Assembly: GCF_005116655.2 (NCBI RefSeq) | Contig: NZ_CP050698.1 | Span: 3,681,501 to 3,745,500, forward strand | Direction: 5' to 3' | DNA from: Desulfosediminicola flagellatus | Lineage (GTDB): Bacteria; Desulfobacterota; Desulfobulbia; Desulfobulbales; Desulfocapsaceae | DNA: 64,000 bases | Part shown: one piece after another, positions 1 to 8,744 of the stretch | Layout of the letters: each line of letters begins with the position of its first letter | Numbering within the stretch: the stretch's first letter is position 1 | Position numbers and translations under genes: made by a program | The notes under the pieces: generated by a model | Told to the model about the DNA's origin: nothing | The model's input: only the letters and a program-made list of their open reading frames with translations | Databases searched by the model: none

Positions 1-86
1 ACCGTATGGCCTAGAAGGGCCCCTACCAAGAATGTTGATGCGATCAGCGCCGTTACCAGTCGTATTGTATCACTGACTCTCTTCAT
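1..86 (-). CDS. N-terminus of an exported protein, cut by the window edge
   Basis: Only the first 28 codons are inside the window. They start at an ATG complementary to 84-86, preceded by a good AGGAG ribosome binding site. The peptide begins MKRVSDTIRLVTALIAST and continues with a hydrophobic stretch, so it is a signal peptide or membrane anchor. It is the last member in view of the minus-strand envelope run and follows a DUF1254 gene by 27 bp, so another DUF1254/DUF1214 protein is likely, but nothing diagnostic is visible. Confidence 0.55.
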   Translation of the reverse strand, partial: MKRVSDTIRLVTALIASTFLVGALLGHT

Positions 87-113
87 GATTTCTCCTTTTG
101 TGAACAGCGATGT

Positions 114-1547
114 TCAATCAACACGCGAAAGTGCTGGCGGCACCCAACCACCATCCCGTACGCTCTCTTTCGGCACATACAGGCGCATCGCCAGCTTGAA
201 CGGACCGGTTTTCGGTGCAGGCAGCCAGTTTGCTTCCTTTTCCTTACCCGGCGATTCGCTCTGAATGTAGATGGTCAGTGAACCATCAGAATTAGGTTTC
301 ATGCCGCTTCTGTCGCCGATTGCATACCGGTTCAGTGGGTTGTCCACCAGGTACCCTTCAATGTCGTAAAGAGTCATTGACCAGAACGCGTCCGCCGGTG
401 GCCAACCACCCTCCTTGAAGGTCAGTGTATAGCGATGCTCGCCGCTGAGCGGTTTTCCGTCGGCATCGTTCAGCGCCAGCGGATAAAAGGCATCCTCGAG
501 TAAGTTTCCGCCGATACCGACGAAGGTCCACGCGGCACGATACGCGTACTTCCTGCCATAACGCCCCATGTCATAGGTCAGTCCCCACTGGTTGACCATC
601 TTGCCGAGACTTTTCATCTCGGCCGCCATGGCAGCCTTCCCCAGGGCCACGCCCTCCTCAAGGGCTGCGACAACATCGGCACCGAGTCCGTCGGTGGAGA
701 ATGGCGCACCCGGCGCGATGCCCAGCGAGTGCAGCTTTTCCAGGGTCGGAGCATCCTCGTCATAGGCCGGATTGGTCGCCAGGAGGCGATTGAGGTTGCT
801 GAAGAATTGCTCGGCATTCAGGGCCATCACCTGCTCGTTGACCAGGGTCTTACCATCGGCTCCTTCCTTCAGGGGCACATTGGCCGGCGGTGTGTATGGC
901 TTACCCCAGGCAGACAGGGGCGTCAGCTTATACTCGTCCTGGATCCGATTGACAGCGGCGTAGTCGTCGGCACCCGCGCAGTAGGTGCGACCGCCGATGC
1001 CGCCGAGATTCGTCGGCGAGCGCAGCAGCTCCATTCCCTCCGGGACCGTTCCCTTCCAGTCCGGCCCCGCGACAAGAAATACGTGTGGGGCGTCTCCACT
1101 GTGCGTCCTGGAACCGGGTACCGCCGGCACTCCATTCCAGGCGTCGACGATCTGCATCATCCAGTAGCGTTCACCCATGGCCGGCACGGAAAGCACGAGC
1201 GGCTCGGCCTTGAGATCAATCCAGGCGAGCGAGTAAAGGTTGTCGACGTTAAAGCCGACAATCGAGCGGTTCGATGCGTCGACGAACTTTCGGTAGTGAA
1301 CAAACTGATTGATAGGTGCCCGGGCCTCGCCCGCCTCTGTTACGTAGGTGCTGTAATCGACCTGCTTCTCGAACATGACCAGCGGCAGCCCGAACACCCA
1401 GGCTTTGGTGGCAAGGTTTCTTGCAACGTCCGGCGCAATCGTATCTTGTGCACCAGCATTTGAATCCAGAGCAATTACCATTGTGAATGCCACAACGATA
1501 GACATTATAAATGTTTTCATCATAGATATAGTATTCACTGTTCTCAC
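114..1547 (-). CDS. DUF1254/DUF1214 domain exported protein (paralogue 1)
   Basis: Secreted protein of about 477 residues. An N-terminal hydrophobic segment is followed by the DUF1254 region, with the family-type NVDNLYSLAWIDL stretch around residue 100, and a C-terminal DUF1214 region (ADAFWSMTLYDIEGYLV, then the RYAIGDRS and LPAPKTGPFKLAMRLY stretches). The biochemical role of this family is not established; members are usually exported. It is the longest of four full paralogues between 114 and 6253. The start is uncertain: the open frame begins at a GTG at 1547, while ATG codons near residues 9-10 would give a more typical signal peptide. GC content is clearly higher than in genes beyond 4.2 kb. 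Confidence 0.85.
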   Translation of the reverse strand: MRTVNTISMMKTFIMSIVVAFTMVIALDSNAGAQDTIAPDVARNLATKAWVFGLPLVMFEKQVDYSTYVTEAGEARAPINQFVHYRKFVDASNRSIVGFNVDNLYSLAWIDLKAEPLVLSVPAMGERYWMMQIVDAWNGVPAVPGSRTHSGDAPHVFLVAGPDWKGTVPEGMELLRSPTNLGGIGGRTYCAGADDYAAVNRIQDEYKLTPLSAWGKPYTPPANVPLKEGADGKTLVNEQVMALNAEQFFSNLNRLLATNPAYDEDAPTLEKLHSLGIAPGAPFSTDGLGADVVAALEEGVALGKAAMAAEMKSLGKMVNQWGLTYDMGRYGRKYAYRAAWTFVGIGGNLLEDAFYPLALNDADGKPLSGEHRYTLTFKEGGWPPADAFWSMTLYDIEGYLVDNPLNRYAIGDRSGMKPNSDGSLTIYIQSESPGKEKEANWLPAPKTGPFKLAMRLYVPKESVRDGGWVPPALSRVD

Positions 1548-1776
1548 ATCCTCTTTTCGAATTTCTATTGCATTGACCCTATGATCCGCTAGTTGCAGCT
1601 AATAACGGCATTTGCCTGGATGGTTTGGATAAACTGGCCTGTGAGTCCCCCGGAATGGATTCCACTCAGGCAAATTTAAAGACCACGATACTCACAGTCT
1701 GTGTTTTTTCTTTTCCCTGCAAAACAAAGTTAGGATTGAGGTACAAATCGATTCGGCCAGTTGTAGGCACGATCTC

Positions 1777-2979
1777 TCACTCGTTGTTTTTTTTGAGCAC
1801 CGGTCTCGGCATCGTCCACTCGCCGCTCATGATTTCCGGCCCAGGGAGATAATAGCGTATGGCCACGTCGAAGGGTCCGGCGGGGACCTCCAGGCAGTTC
1901 ACATCGCCGTCTTCGCACTTGACCTTGAAGCGGAAGGTGTAGGTGCCATCCTCATTTTTGACGGCGGTCGTGTTGTTGATGTGGTAGCGGTCCTCGCCGT
2001 TGGGGTGGAAACGACCGGTGGCGGAGTCATAAACGGTGACCGACCAGAAGGCCTTGACCTTGGGCACCTCCGTCGTCAGCGCGTATTCACCCTTCGAGCC
2101 GTCGAGGGTTTCTCCGGCCTCGTCGTTATACCATGACTCATAGGCACTGTGGGAGGTCGCCGGTCCGCCCCAGCCCTCCTTGGTGCCGGTGGCGAAGTTC
2201 AGATACGAAACGTCCTTGCCAGGTTCCTGACCTGGTCCGGCGATCATCTCACTATACGGAACGGTTTTCTTCGCTTCCTGCATGCGCTTTTCGGCTTCCG
2301 GCGCCACCCGTTCGTCGAAATCGCTCAATACATCGACCACGGGGAACTGGCCGATGGTGGGGCCTTCAATGGTCATGCCATCGTAAACGCTAAGGGCATC
2401 GTTAAGGTCGGCCGGGTCATTCTTGTCCTTGACCTCGATCCGCGTTATGACCGCAGACAGGAGCGACGGCACTTTCACTGCCTCACCGGTGATGTTCGCG
2501 GGCTCTTCCCCATGATAAAGAGTGTAGGCTCCTGCAGGGCGGATGATGTTGCGATAGTTCGCATTGCGGTCGTCCTGCAGCTGGAAAGCGCTGAAACGCT
2601 CTTGGGATGGCGCCGCAGAAGTAAGCACGACGGGCCCCTCCCCCAGGTATATCCAGGCCATTCTATAGAGGGTGTCATTGTTACTTCTGACGATCTTGTC
2701 CTCGCCGGCCTTGAGCAGGGCTCGTGGCGTATTGACCCAGGTGTTCAGCTTGGACGGATCCCCCCCGGTTTGCAGTAACACGTAGCGATAGGTCTCCTGA
2801 TAGGGAAACCGCCGCAGGTACTCTTTGACATGCGCCTCAAAGTCTGTCCCGGACACCTTGGCTTCGATGCTCTTTGAATCAGCTGTGACAGATTTCTTGT
2901 CAGCGCAATTTGCCAGTATTGGAGCGAGAAGGGCCCCGACCAATAATCCTGTTGCGATCAGAGTGGTTGTTTTTCCCAT
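1777..2979 (-). CDS. DUF1254/DUF1214 domain exported protein (paralogue 2)
   Basis: A 400-residue paralogue with an N-terminal signal sequence (MGKTTTLIATGLLVGALLAP, then ANCADKK, which could also be read as a lipobox-like end). The DUF1254 part carries RSNNDTLYRMAWIYL, the same motif position as NRDTLY, NNDSLY and NVDNLY in its neighbours. The DUF1214 part carries KAFWSVTVYDSATGRFHPN and an AIRYYLPGPE ending. The start has a clear AGGAG site. The next gene upstream is only 38 bp away, so these two are likely co-transcribed. Function unknown; envelope location is inferred from the signal peptide. Confidence 0.85.
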   Translation of the reverse strand: MGKTTTLIATGLLVGALLAPILANCADKKSVTADSKSIEAKVSGTDFEAHVKEYLRRFPYQETYRYVLLQTGGDPSKLNTWVNTPRALLKAGEDKIVRSNNDTLYRMAWIYLGEGPVVLTSAAPSQERFSAFQLQDDRNANYRNIIRPAGAYTLYHGEEPANITGEAVKVPSLLSAVITRIEVKDKNDPADLNDALSVYDGMTIEGPTIGQFPVVDVLSDFDERVAPEAEKRMQEAKKTVPYSEMIAGPGQEPGKDVSYLNFATGTKEGWGGPATSHSAYESWYNDEAGETLDGSKGEYALTTEVPKVKAFWSVTVYDSATGRFHPNGEDRYHINNTTAVKNEDGTYTFRFKVKCEDGDVNCLEVPAGPFDVAIRYYLPGPEIMSGEWTMPRPVLKKNNE

Positions 2980-3017
2980 AGTGTTACTCCTTGTTTATTT
3001 CGAGGCCTCTTGATGTG

Positions 3018-4052
3018 CTACTTTGATTCCACAGGTATCGCTTTTGGAAATTTCCATGTACCATCGAGAATCTCCTTTCGCGGTCGGTACATGCGGACGA
3101 TGTAGTTCCAGCCGGGCGCAACAGGGAGGAAGTTGTCCTGCCCGGGGTCGCCACCAAAGTGGATGGTGACACTTCCGTCCTCATCCTTCTTCGAGGTGAC
3201 ACTGTTGTAGGAATAGGCGTCGTGTTCGTTGACGATGAACATGCCTTTGTCGTCGTAGACGGTCACCGACCAGAAGCCGTCTACCGGTACGTCCTTAACG
3301 GTCATGATGTAGGGGGTATTGCCATCATTCTTTTCAGGAACGCCGGCAGTATAGGTGGAGTCCTGATTCGGCAACCCACCCCAACCGTAGGCGGCGCAGA
3401 GCAGCCAGTAGATCGGGTCGAGTTCTTCCTTTCGGCCAAAACAGGTCCCGGTGGGGGGCAAGGCGGCCGCGACGACATTGATCTTCTCCCGCATCGCCTC
3501 GACTTCCTCCTTCTTCCAGCCGGGATACTCGAACTTGCCCTTATCCGCCTGCTTTACGATGATGGCGTCCTGCAGGGCATGAGCCGCCTTCACATCTTTC
3601 TCGTTGTTGGGATCGAGAAAGGTCCGGACCAGAAGAAGCGCGTATCGGGTACCGACTGTCTTTTCATCGAGGACGACCTCTTTCGGGCCGTATTCCGCCC
3701 AGATAGAATGATCCTGGCTGACGATCATCAACGACTGGTAGCGGTCTCCGGGGTCAGGAAGGGTAATGGTCAGCGGCGAGGTCACGTCGAATACCGACCA
3801 GGAATAGAGCGTGTCCCGGTTGGGACGGACCGTGTCCTTGCTGGTGACATCGTAGGCTTCTCTCACATGAGCGAACTTCCCGAAAGCGTCCATATTCTCG
3901 ACATAGGTTCGCATCTGCAGGTCGGTCTCCGCGCGAACGTAGTTCTGAATCGTCACTTTGGGAGAGTCGGCGGCCAACACGCAGAAACAGGGAACGATCG
4001 CCATTGCGAAGGTCATCCATATGGCGATCAAACTCTTTCTTATCATCGTCAT
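3018..4052 (-). CDS. DUF1254/DUF1214 domain exported protein (paralogue 3)
   Basis: Shorter paralogue, about 344 residues from the chosen start. The open frame extends to a GTG at 4097, but an AAGGAGT site lies directly before a group of ATG codons at about 4046-4055. Starting there gives a clean signal peptide (MIRKSLIAIWMTFAMAIVP, then an AADSP cleavage region). It shows RPNRDTLYSWSVFDV and, near the C-terminus, VDGFWSVTVYDDKGMFIVN. Compared with paralogue 1 much of the central region is missing, which is common in the shorter DUF1254 proteins. It lies 38 bp before paralogue 2. GC-rich like its downstream neighbours. Function unknown. Confidence 0.82.
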   Translation of the reverse strand: MTMIRKSLIAIWMTFAMAIVPCFCVLAADSPKVTIQNYVRAETDLQMRTYVENMDAFGKFAHVREAYDVTSKDTVRPNRDTLYSWSVFDVTSPLTITLPDPGDRYQSLMIVSQDHSIWAEYGPKEVVLDEKTVGTRYALLLVRTFLDPNNEKDVKAAHALQDAIIVKQADKGKFEYPGWKKEEVEAMREKINVVAAALPPTGTCFGRKEELDPIYWLLCAAYGWGGLPNQDSTYTAGVPEKNDGNTPYIMTVKDVPVDGFWSVTVYDDKGMFIVNEHDAYSYNSVTSKKDEDGSVTIHFGGDPGQDNFLPVAPGWNYIVRMYRPRKEILDGTWKFPKAIPVESK

Positions 4053-4210
4053 CATACTCCTTGTCCTCATCCTCTTTGGTTGATCGTATTTTCTCACATG
4101 ACACTATTTAGTAATTTTTGGTCACCTGTAATGCATACGCACACCAGGCCATGTATTAGTCAGGCTGCAGACAGTTTCCGACATCCCCCGAAATAGTTTC
4201 TGGATTGGTA

Positions 4211-4804
4211 CTAATTTAGATTGTCGTCTTTATAATATTTTGTTCCCTTGGCTGTGAGTTCCAACGCCAGGCCATCATCAGTCAGTTGGTAAAGCCATAC
4301 GCCGGGTGAAATAGACAAGGCGCCGGCAAAGGCACCGCCCTCACCGCTTGCCTGGGCCGCAACGGTAGCCTGACCGCCAAACTCCCAACCTGAGCTGATA
4401 AACCTGTCAAAATCACTCTTATATTCAAATACCCAGATCAGCCTGAATTTTTTTATCCCCATTCCAAGCCCGGCTTGTACTTCGATCATTTTCATGTAGG
4501 TGTTTTGCCCGGTCGCGTTGTCTACCGCTAAACCTTTACCTGTGCCACCACCTGCAAATAAGATTTTCAGTCCGAAATTATTGAACACTGCATAGCCGGC
4601 AGCTTTTGTTATAGCATTCTTGGTGGAAGGATGGATTCTGTATAAACGCTCAAGCGTATCATTTGCCATTTTCTGAATGTCTGATCTTTGCTGTTCAACC
4701 TGTTTGTTAGTCACCGCCTGCAAAGGCGCTACGGTTATGGTGAAACTTAAAAACGACAAGAGAACAGCAACGATTCCTGGTACGAATAATCTGCGCACAT
4801 TCAT
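4211..4804 (-). CDS. SYLF (Ysc84-like) lipid-binding domain exported protein
   Basis: A 197-residue protein with an N-terminal signal sequence (LFVPGIVAVLLSFLSFTITV) and a SYLF/Ysc84-type domain. Supporting stretches are KAAGYAVFNNFGLKILFAGG, the GKGLAVDN segment, QAGLGMGIKKFRLIWVF, and the Gly/Ala-rich QATVAAQASGEGGAFAGALS, a strong family pattern. The domain is known to bind phospholipids in eukaryotes; bacterial members are secreted with no settled role. A GGAGGAG site precedes the ATG. It lies between DUF1254 paralogues 3 and 4, and GC content drops at about this gene relative to the first 4.1 kb. Confidence 0.85.
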   Translation of the reverse strand: MNVRRLFVPGIVAVLLSFLSFTITVAPLQAVTNKQVEQQRSDIQKMANDTLERLYRIHPSTKNAITKAAGYAVFNNFGLKILFAGGGTGKGLAVDNATGQNTYMKMIEVQAGLGMGIKKFRLIWVFEYKSDFDRFISSGWEFGGQATVAAQASGEGGAFAGALSISPGVWLYQLTDDGLALELTAKGTKYYKDDNLN

Positions 4805-4855
4805 TAGAGTATCTCCTCCATACTGAGTTTGCTCATTCAGCTCTTAAGATGCCTA

Positions 4856-6253
4856 TTAATTCAACATCTCAGCCTTGGGTGGGGCCCAGTTTCTCATCTT
4901 CTCCATGTCGGGCACATAGACCCGAAGGATAATGTCAAGATTTTCATCTTTGCGATTAATGGGCAGCCAGTTCTCCACAGGTACGTTTTCAGGTTTTTCC
5001 GCTGCAACATATATTTCGATACCGCCCTCTTTGTTCAACTTCATACCGCCGTTTTCCCCAACGCTATACTTTTTCCGGTCATTGGGAATGAAAAATCCGT
5101 TTGCACTATCATAAAGAGTGAGTGACCAGAAAGCCTTGGCGGGAGGCAGGTCGTCTTTTGCCATGCGAATGATATAATCGTGCTGTGCATTCATGGGTTG
5201 ACCGTCACTGGTGGTCACTGGAGGGTACATTGCTTCTGTGGCCGGCAGCCCGATCGGGCCGACAACGGATTGCATAACCAGCACGTCCAGCGAAATATTG
5301 CCTTTGAGCTTGAACATGCTCATGCCGCTCTTTGCTGTTTCTGCAGGATCCATAGCACGGGCAAATTCAACTTTCCTGAGCTTCTCGGCAATGGTTCTGA
5401 TTTTTTTTGCGTCAATACTGGCTATTGTATCAGCATTAAATATTTTTCCGGGTTCAACACCTAATGGTTTAAGTTCTGCAAGTAATGCCTGATCCAGTTC
5501 ATTATTTGGGTCAAAAGTGGTGTGGTTAACCACAAACTGCATGACATTCAGGAAATTGTTTTCATACACATCAAGGTCAGTCTTACCGACCTCAGGAAAT
5601 GTTACATCATTGATTTCTTTCGCTGGCTTTCCAAGGAACTCAGATAAGGTAATAAGCTTGATGGATTGCATCTGTCCGACAATTTTTTCAAATCGGGCTT
5701 TATCCGTTGCGTGAGGCATCACCCTGAATACTGCTGAAACAAAATCCCCTGTCATTTCAAAGACTCGGTCAACACCTTCCACCGGACTTCCATCATAGTC
5801 TTCGGTGCGTGCTGTATAAAACATGACCTTCTCGGGTTTTTTGAAATCACCTTTTGTAACTGATAGCGGGACGTTGACATAATGATCATAACCAGTGACC
5901 ATTAACGATACATAACTTGAATCAAACGCAGGCATCTCTATAATGACCGGGTCTTTGCGCAGATCGAGCATGCAGGATATATAGAGTGAATCATTATTGG
6001 GACGGGCAATTTCCGTCATCGTATGGTCTTTGAGTTTGGTGTCGACGGCAACAGTATTCCATCCTCCCTGAGTGAGGGCGAATTTGTTATTGACGTTGTA
6101 CATGGCGATGTACTGGTATGAACGTTTTACGATGTTCATGAGTTGTTCGTCACTCAGATCCACGGAAATGTTTTTGGCGGCCGCAAGTGTTGTTCCAATT
6201 ACACACGCAGTCAGCAAGACCGTTAAGGTCATTCCTACAAGTGTTCTGTTCAT
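4856..6253 (-). CDS. DUF1254/DUF1214 domain exported protein (paralogue 4)
   Basis: A 465-residue exported protein with signal sequence MNRTLVGMTLTVLLTACVIG and an AAAKN processing region. DUF1254 is marked by ARPNNDSLYISCMLDL near residue 85, and DUF1214 by PPAKAFWSLTLYDSANGFF and a C-terminal INRKDENLDIILRVYVPDM. It starts after an AAGGAG site. Its AT-rich composition contrasts with paralogues 1-3 (20 GC of 60 bases in 5401-5460 against 36 of 60 in 901-960), so the array probably did not arise by recent local duplication alone. Function unknown. Confidence 0.85.
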   Translation of the reverse strand: MNRTLVGMTLTVLLTACVIGTTLAAAKNISVDLSDEQLMNIVKRSYQYIAMYNVNNKFALTQGGWNTVAVDTKLKDHTMTEIARPNNDSLYISCMLDLRKDPVIIEMPAFDSSYVSLMVTGYDHYVNVPLSVTKGDFKKPEKVMFYTARTEDYDGSPVEGVDRVFEMTGDFVSAVFRVMPHATDKARFEKIVGQMQSIKLITLSEFLGKPAKEINDVTFPEVGKTDLDVYENNFLNVMQFVVNHTTFDPNNELDQALLAELKPLGVEPGKIFNADTIASIDAKKIRTIAEKLRKVEFARAMDPAETAKSGMSMFKLKGNISLDVLVMQSVVGPIGLPATEAMYPPVTTSDGQPMNAQHDYIIRMAKDDLPPAKAFWSLTLYDSANGFFIPNDRKKYSVGENGGMKLNKEGGIEIYVAAEKPENVPVENWLPINRKDENLDIILRVYVPDMEKMRNWAPPKAEMLN

Positions 6254-6549
6254 GGCGCCATCTCCTTTTCATCTTTCCTTGTTGGTTGGTGTGTCAATCA
6301 CTATGCGGTAGACCAGAGAGCATGAAAAACTGATCTACACAAGTACCCGAGCACCTCGCCAATAGTTGATGAAGACTCCTGCATGATGCCGGAATAGTCA
6401 CCCCGATGTTTACGAGCTCAGTGATCAAAATCGTTATAAGCGATGTCTTTCGCGGCGGCCCTGGAATGTGGTCGACTACCCAAATCCGGTCTCGTTAAGC
6501 ATGACGATCAGAATGTAGAGGCCGTCCTCCTGCAAATGCAGACCTCAAC

Positions 6550-6792
6550 CTATTTTAGCTCCTTGATAGAATTCAGAATAGCATCAATAGTATTAATAGT
6601 ATCACAGGCCTCGACAGCAGCCTTATCAGTACCTGCCTTGCTAACACAGTCAGTATATTTTTTGGTCAGGGTAATGCGGGCCTCACTGGTTGCGCCCTCT
6701 TCCTTTTTTTGCATCTTAGCGCTGTTTGAAGCACAACCAGCAAAGAAAACCATTAGACCTATAGCTGCCATCAGATGACATGTACGTTTCAT
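6550..6792 (-). CDS. small lipoprotein
   Basis: An 80-residue protein with a lipoprotein signal peptide: MKRTCHLMAAIGLMVFFAGC, where FAGC is the lipobox. The mature part is short and charged, with two cysteines (KYTDCVSKAGTDKAAVEACD) that could form a disulfide, and a helical end. The frame opens with two GTG codons at 6801, but the ATG at 6792 is better placed for a signal peptide. No recognised domain. It belongs to the minus-strand envelope run and lies about 300 bp upstream of the fourth DUF1254 gene. Function unknown. Confidence 0.7.
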   Translation of the reverse strand: MKRTCHLMAAIGLMVFFAGCASNSAKMQKKEEGATSEARITLTKKYTDCVSKAGTDKAAVEACDTINTIDAILNSIKELK

Positions 6793-6927
6793 TTTCACCA
6801 CTTTTCTGTAGTGTTATTAATCAAATAGAGAACTTATTGAATAATGCCTCCTACCCATAATCTTTGTTTATTGCAGAACAACATCACGGTAAAACACCTA
6901 CCCATTCACTCATATCTTCAAATGTAT

Positions 6928-7710
6928 CTAAAATTTCCATGAAAGCCCTAAGACGATGCCGTCCTGCGAGACATCATAGAGATAATCGTCATCGTCATAG
7001 TCGACATCGAGATACCGGTAGCCAATCGTGGTTGCAATAGTGTCTGTCCACTGGTAGCCGAGATTAATATTTCCATCCCAGATTAAGTCGGAACCGGCTC
7101 CAAACCCGCCAATAATAAAAAAACCGTTGAGAAAAAACTTTGAAGTGCCGAGCATGGTTCTGCCTTTTAGACCGATGATGGGGTCTATCCAACCCTCCCT
7201 GTTATCGATCGCGTACCTGCCGAGAGGTCCACCGCTCAGGGACAATTCTGAATCCACCGACCAGTACCTGAGTCCTGCCAGACCATCAAGAAAGGCATTA
7301 TCTATCTCAAGAAAACGGTAGAATCCAACCGCCGACACAATCCAGGTTTTAGTTCGAGAAGTAAGCGTGGTGAAATACTGACCGGGAATCGGAGCATCCC
7401 CTTCAATATCGCTATAGGCCAGATCTATATTAAAGCCAAATGAACCTTTTCGTGCTTCGCCGACCATTAGCAGAGCACCGTTGATATTGCCGAGTATGTC
7501 ATCTGAAAAGCTTATGTCGATGTCTGCCGGCGGTAGTCCGGGAAGTGTCGCTATCGTTCCCTTTTGTCCGGCAAGCCAGGCATAGGGAGCAATATTAAAT
7601 TTCCAGGAATCTTCCCCGTTCGAAGCAAAAATCTCTGAAGGAGATAGCGTACACAAAAATAACAGACTGCAAAGAACTGATACAACAACTCCATGGCAAT
7701 TAGATTTCAT
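6928..7710 (-). CDS. probable outer-membrane beta-barrel protein
   Basis: The open frame runs to 7833, but a start at 7710 gives a proper signal peptide (VVVSVLCSLLFLCTLSP, cleavage near IFASNGE) with an AAGG site upstream. The mature part, about 235 residues, shows alternating amphipathic strands: WKFNIAPYAWLAGQKGTI, GSFGFNIDLAYSDIEGDAP, NAFLDGLAGLRYWSVDSELS, GYQWTDTIATTIGYRYLDVD, and it ends in a hydrophobic-aromatic strand VLGLSWKF, the usual barrel signature. Closest in character to the uncharacterised OMP_b-brl-like proteins. Lies 129 bp downstream of another barrel-like gene. Ligand or function cannot be read from sequence. Confidence 0.75.
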   Translation of the reverse strand: MKSNCHGVVVSVLCSLLFLCTLSPSEIFASNGEDSWKFNIAPYAWLAGQKGTIATLPGLPPADIDISFSDDILGNINGALLMVGEARKGSFGFNIDLAYSDIEGDAPIPGQYFTTLTSRTKTWIVSAVGFYRFLEIDNAFLDGLAGLRYWSVDSELSLSGGPLGRYAIDNREGWIDPIIGLKGRTMLGTSKFFLNGFFIIGGFGAGSDLIWDGNINLGYQWTDTIATTIGYRYLDVDYDDDDYLYDVSQDGIVLGLSWKF

Positions 7711-7839
7711 GTCACAACCTTTTAGCAGATATTTATTCTCACGAACGGCCATGTCCTTACGATAACGCCCATTGCCCCTACTTTTGAAAAACACGGAGTA
7801 TCTATTTTTCAGCACGTCCTTTTCGTCTTTCACCAGTCG

Positions 7840-8643
7840 CTACTTGGGCAGCACGAAATTGGCCTGGAAACGAAAGCGGAAGCCTTCTGCACCGCTATCG
7901 GGCGAATCCAGCCAGTAGCCAACGCCAGCCTGCAGGCTGACCGGCAGTTTGCCAATTTTAACAAGCTTGGAGACCGCCGCATTCACTGGTACTGCCCACT
8001 GCTCAGTTTCCCAATTATAGGTTGTTTCAGATTGCATGGATAGAGTCCAGGCGCTGGGCCAGGTGTAGGCAACGAACGGCTGCATGAAGCTGTTGCTTAT
8101 ATCAGGCCGATCGGAATCACCGGCAAAGGACCAGACATGATTCACGAGAAAGCCTAGTGTCCACGGTCCATGCATCGTAACGGCCACGCCGCTTGGTCCG
8201 GCACCCCATTTTTTGCCGCCAAGTTCGGGTTCTGTTGCCGTCGGCATCAAAAAAACTGCACCGAGACCCCATATGAGCCCTCCGGGCCCGGGACTTTTCG
8301 GTGATGCAAAGAGCGACAGGTTAAGATCACCGAGGCCGAATTGAGATCCCGAGTTCAGAAAGATATCTTCCTGATAGGTGACCGGCAGGATTGTTCGGGT
8401 AATCATATTCCACTCATCATTCATGGCAAATGGAATGACAGGCTGGATGTTGGTCTGCAGTTTGCTGCCTTCATCTTGCAGGCCGATATCCTGATCATAA
8501 TTCATCTGGATGGGCAACGTGATGAGATCGGCGATCGGATTGGACAATTCCTGGGCTAGATCGGCATCACTCGCCAGAAGCGACTGGGTGAGCAATAAAA
8601 AGACCGCACCCGTCATCATTGGGAAAAAATATTTTTCTCGCAT
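7840..8643 (-). CDS. outer-membrane transporter-like protein (phenol MetA-pathway family type)
   Basis: About 267 residues with a signal peptide (MMTGAVFLLLTQSLLASDAD). The rest is typical of barrel proteins annotated as transporter or PF13557-like: PIADLITLPIQMNYDQDIG near the mature N-terminus, GDLNLSLFASPKSPGPGGLI, WTLGFLVNHVWSFAGD, and a final strand RFRFQANFVLPK. The family is common in Proteobacteria and Desulfobacterota and its substrate is generally unknown. The frame opens with a GTG at 8664; the ATG at 8643 is taken as start, with GAGGA a little far upstream. Part of the minus-strand envelope run. Confidence 0.75.
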   Translation of the reverse strand: MREKYFFPMMTGAVFLLLTQSLLASDADLAQELSNPIADLITLPIQMNYDQDIGLQDEGSKLQTNIQPVIPFAMNDEWNMITRTILPVTYQEDIFLNSGSQFGLGDLNLSLFASPKSPGPGGLIWGLGAVFLMPTATEPELGGKKWGAGPSGVAVTMHGPWTLGFLVNHVWSFAGDSDRPDISNSFMQPFVAYTWPSAWTLSMQSETTYNWETEQWAVPVNAAVSKLVKIGKLPVSLQAGVGYWLDSPDSGAEGFRFRFQANFVLPK

Positions 8644-8744
8644 AATTACTATGGTTGTCCTCACTGTTTTTTTGAAATGTATTATACGAACAAGAGTACT
8701 CGTCTCTGTCTCCCTCGATCATACTGAACACAAAAAAAGTGTAT

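Noticed and set aside
729..1463. 244-codon plus-strand open frame across the first DUF1254 gene
   Set aside because: It is antisense to a gene with clear DUF1254/DUF1214 motifs and a signal peptide; no domain or ribosome site on the plus strand. High GC lengthens antisense frames here.
3159..4196. 345-codon plus-strand open frame opposite DUF1254 paralogue 3
   Set aside because: Composition is that of an antisense frame (rich in Gly, Val, Asp, Arg), with no recognisable motif; the minus-strand gene is well supported.
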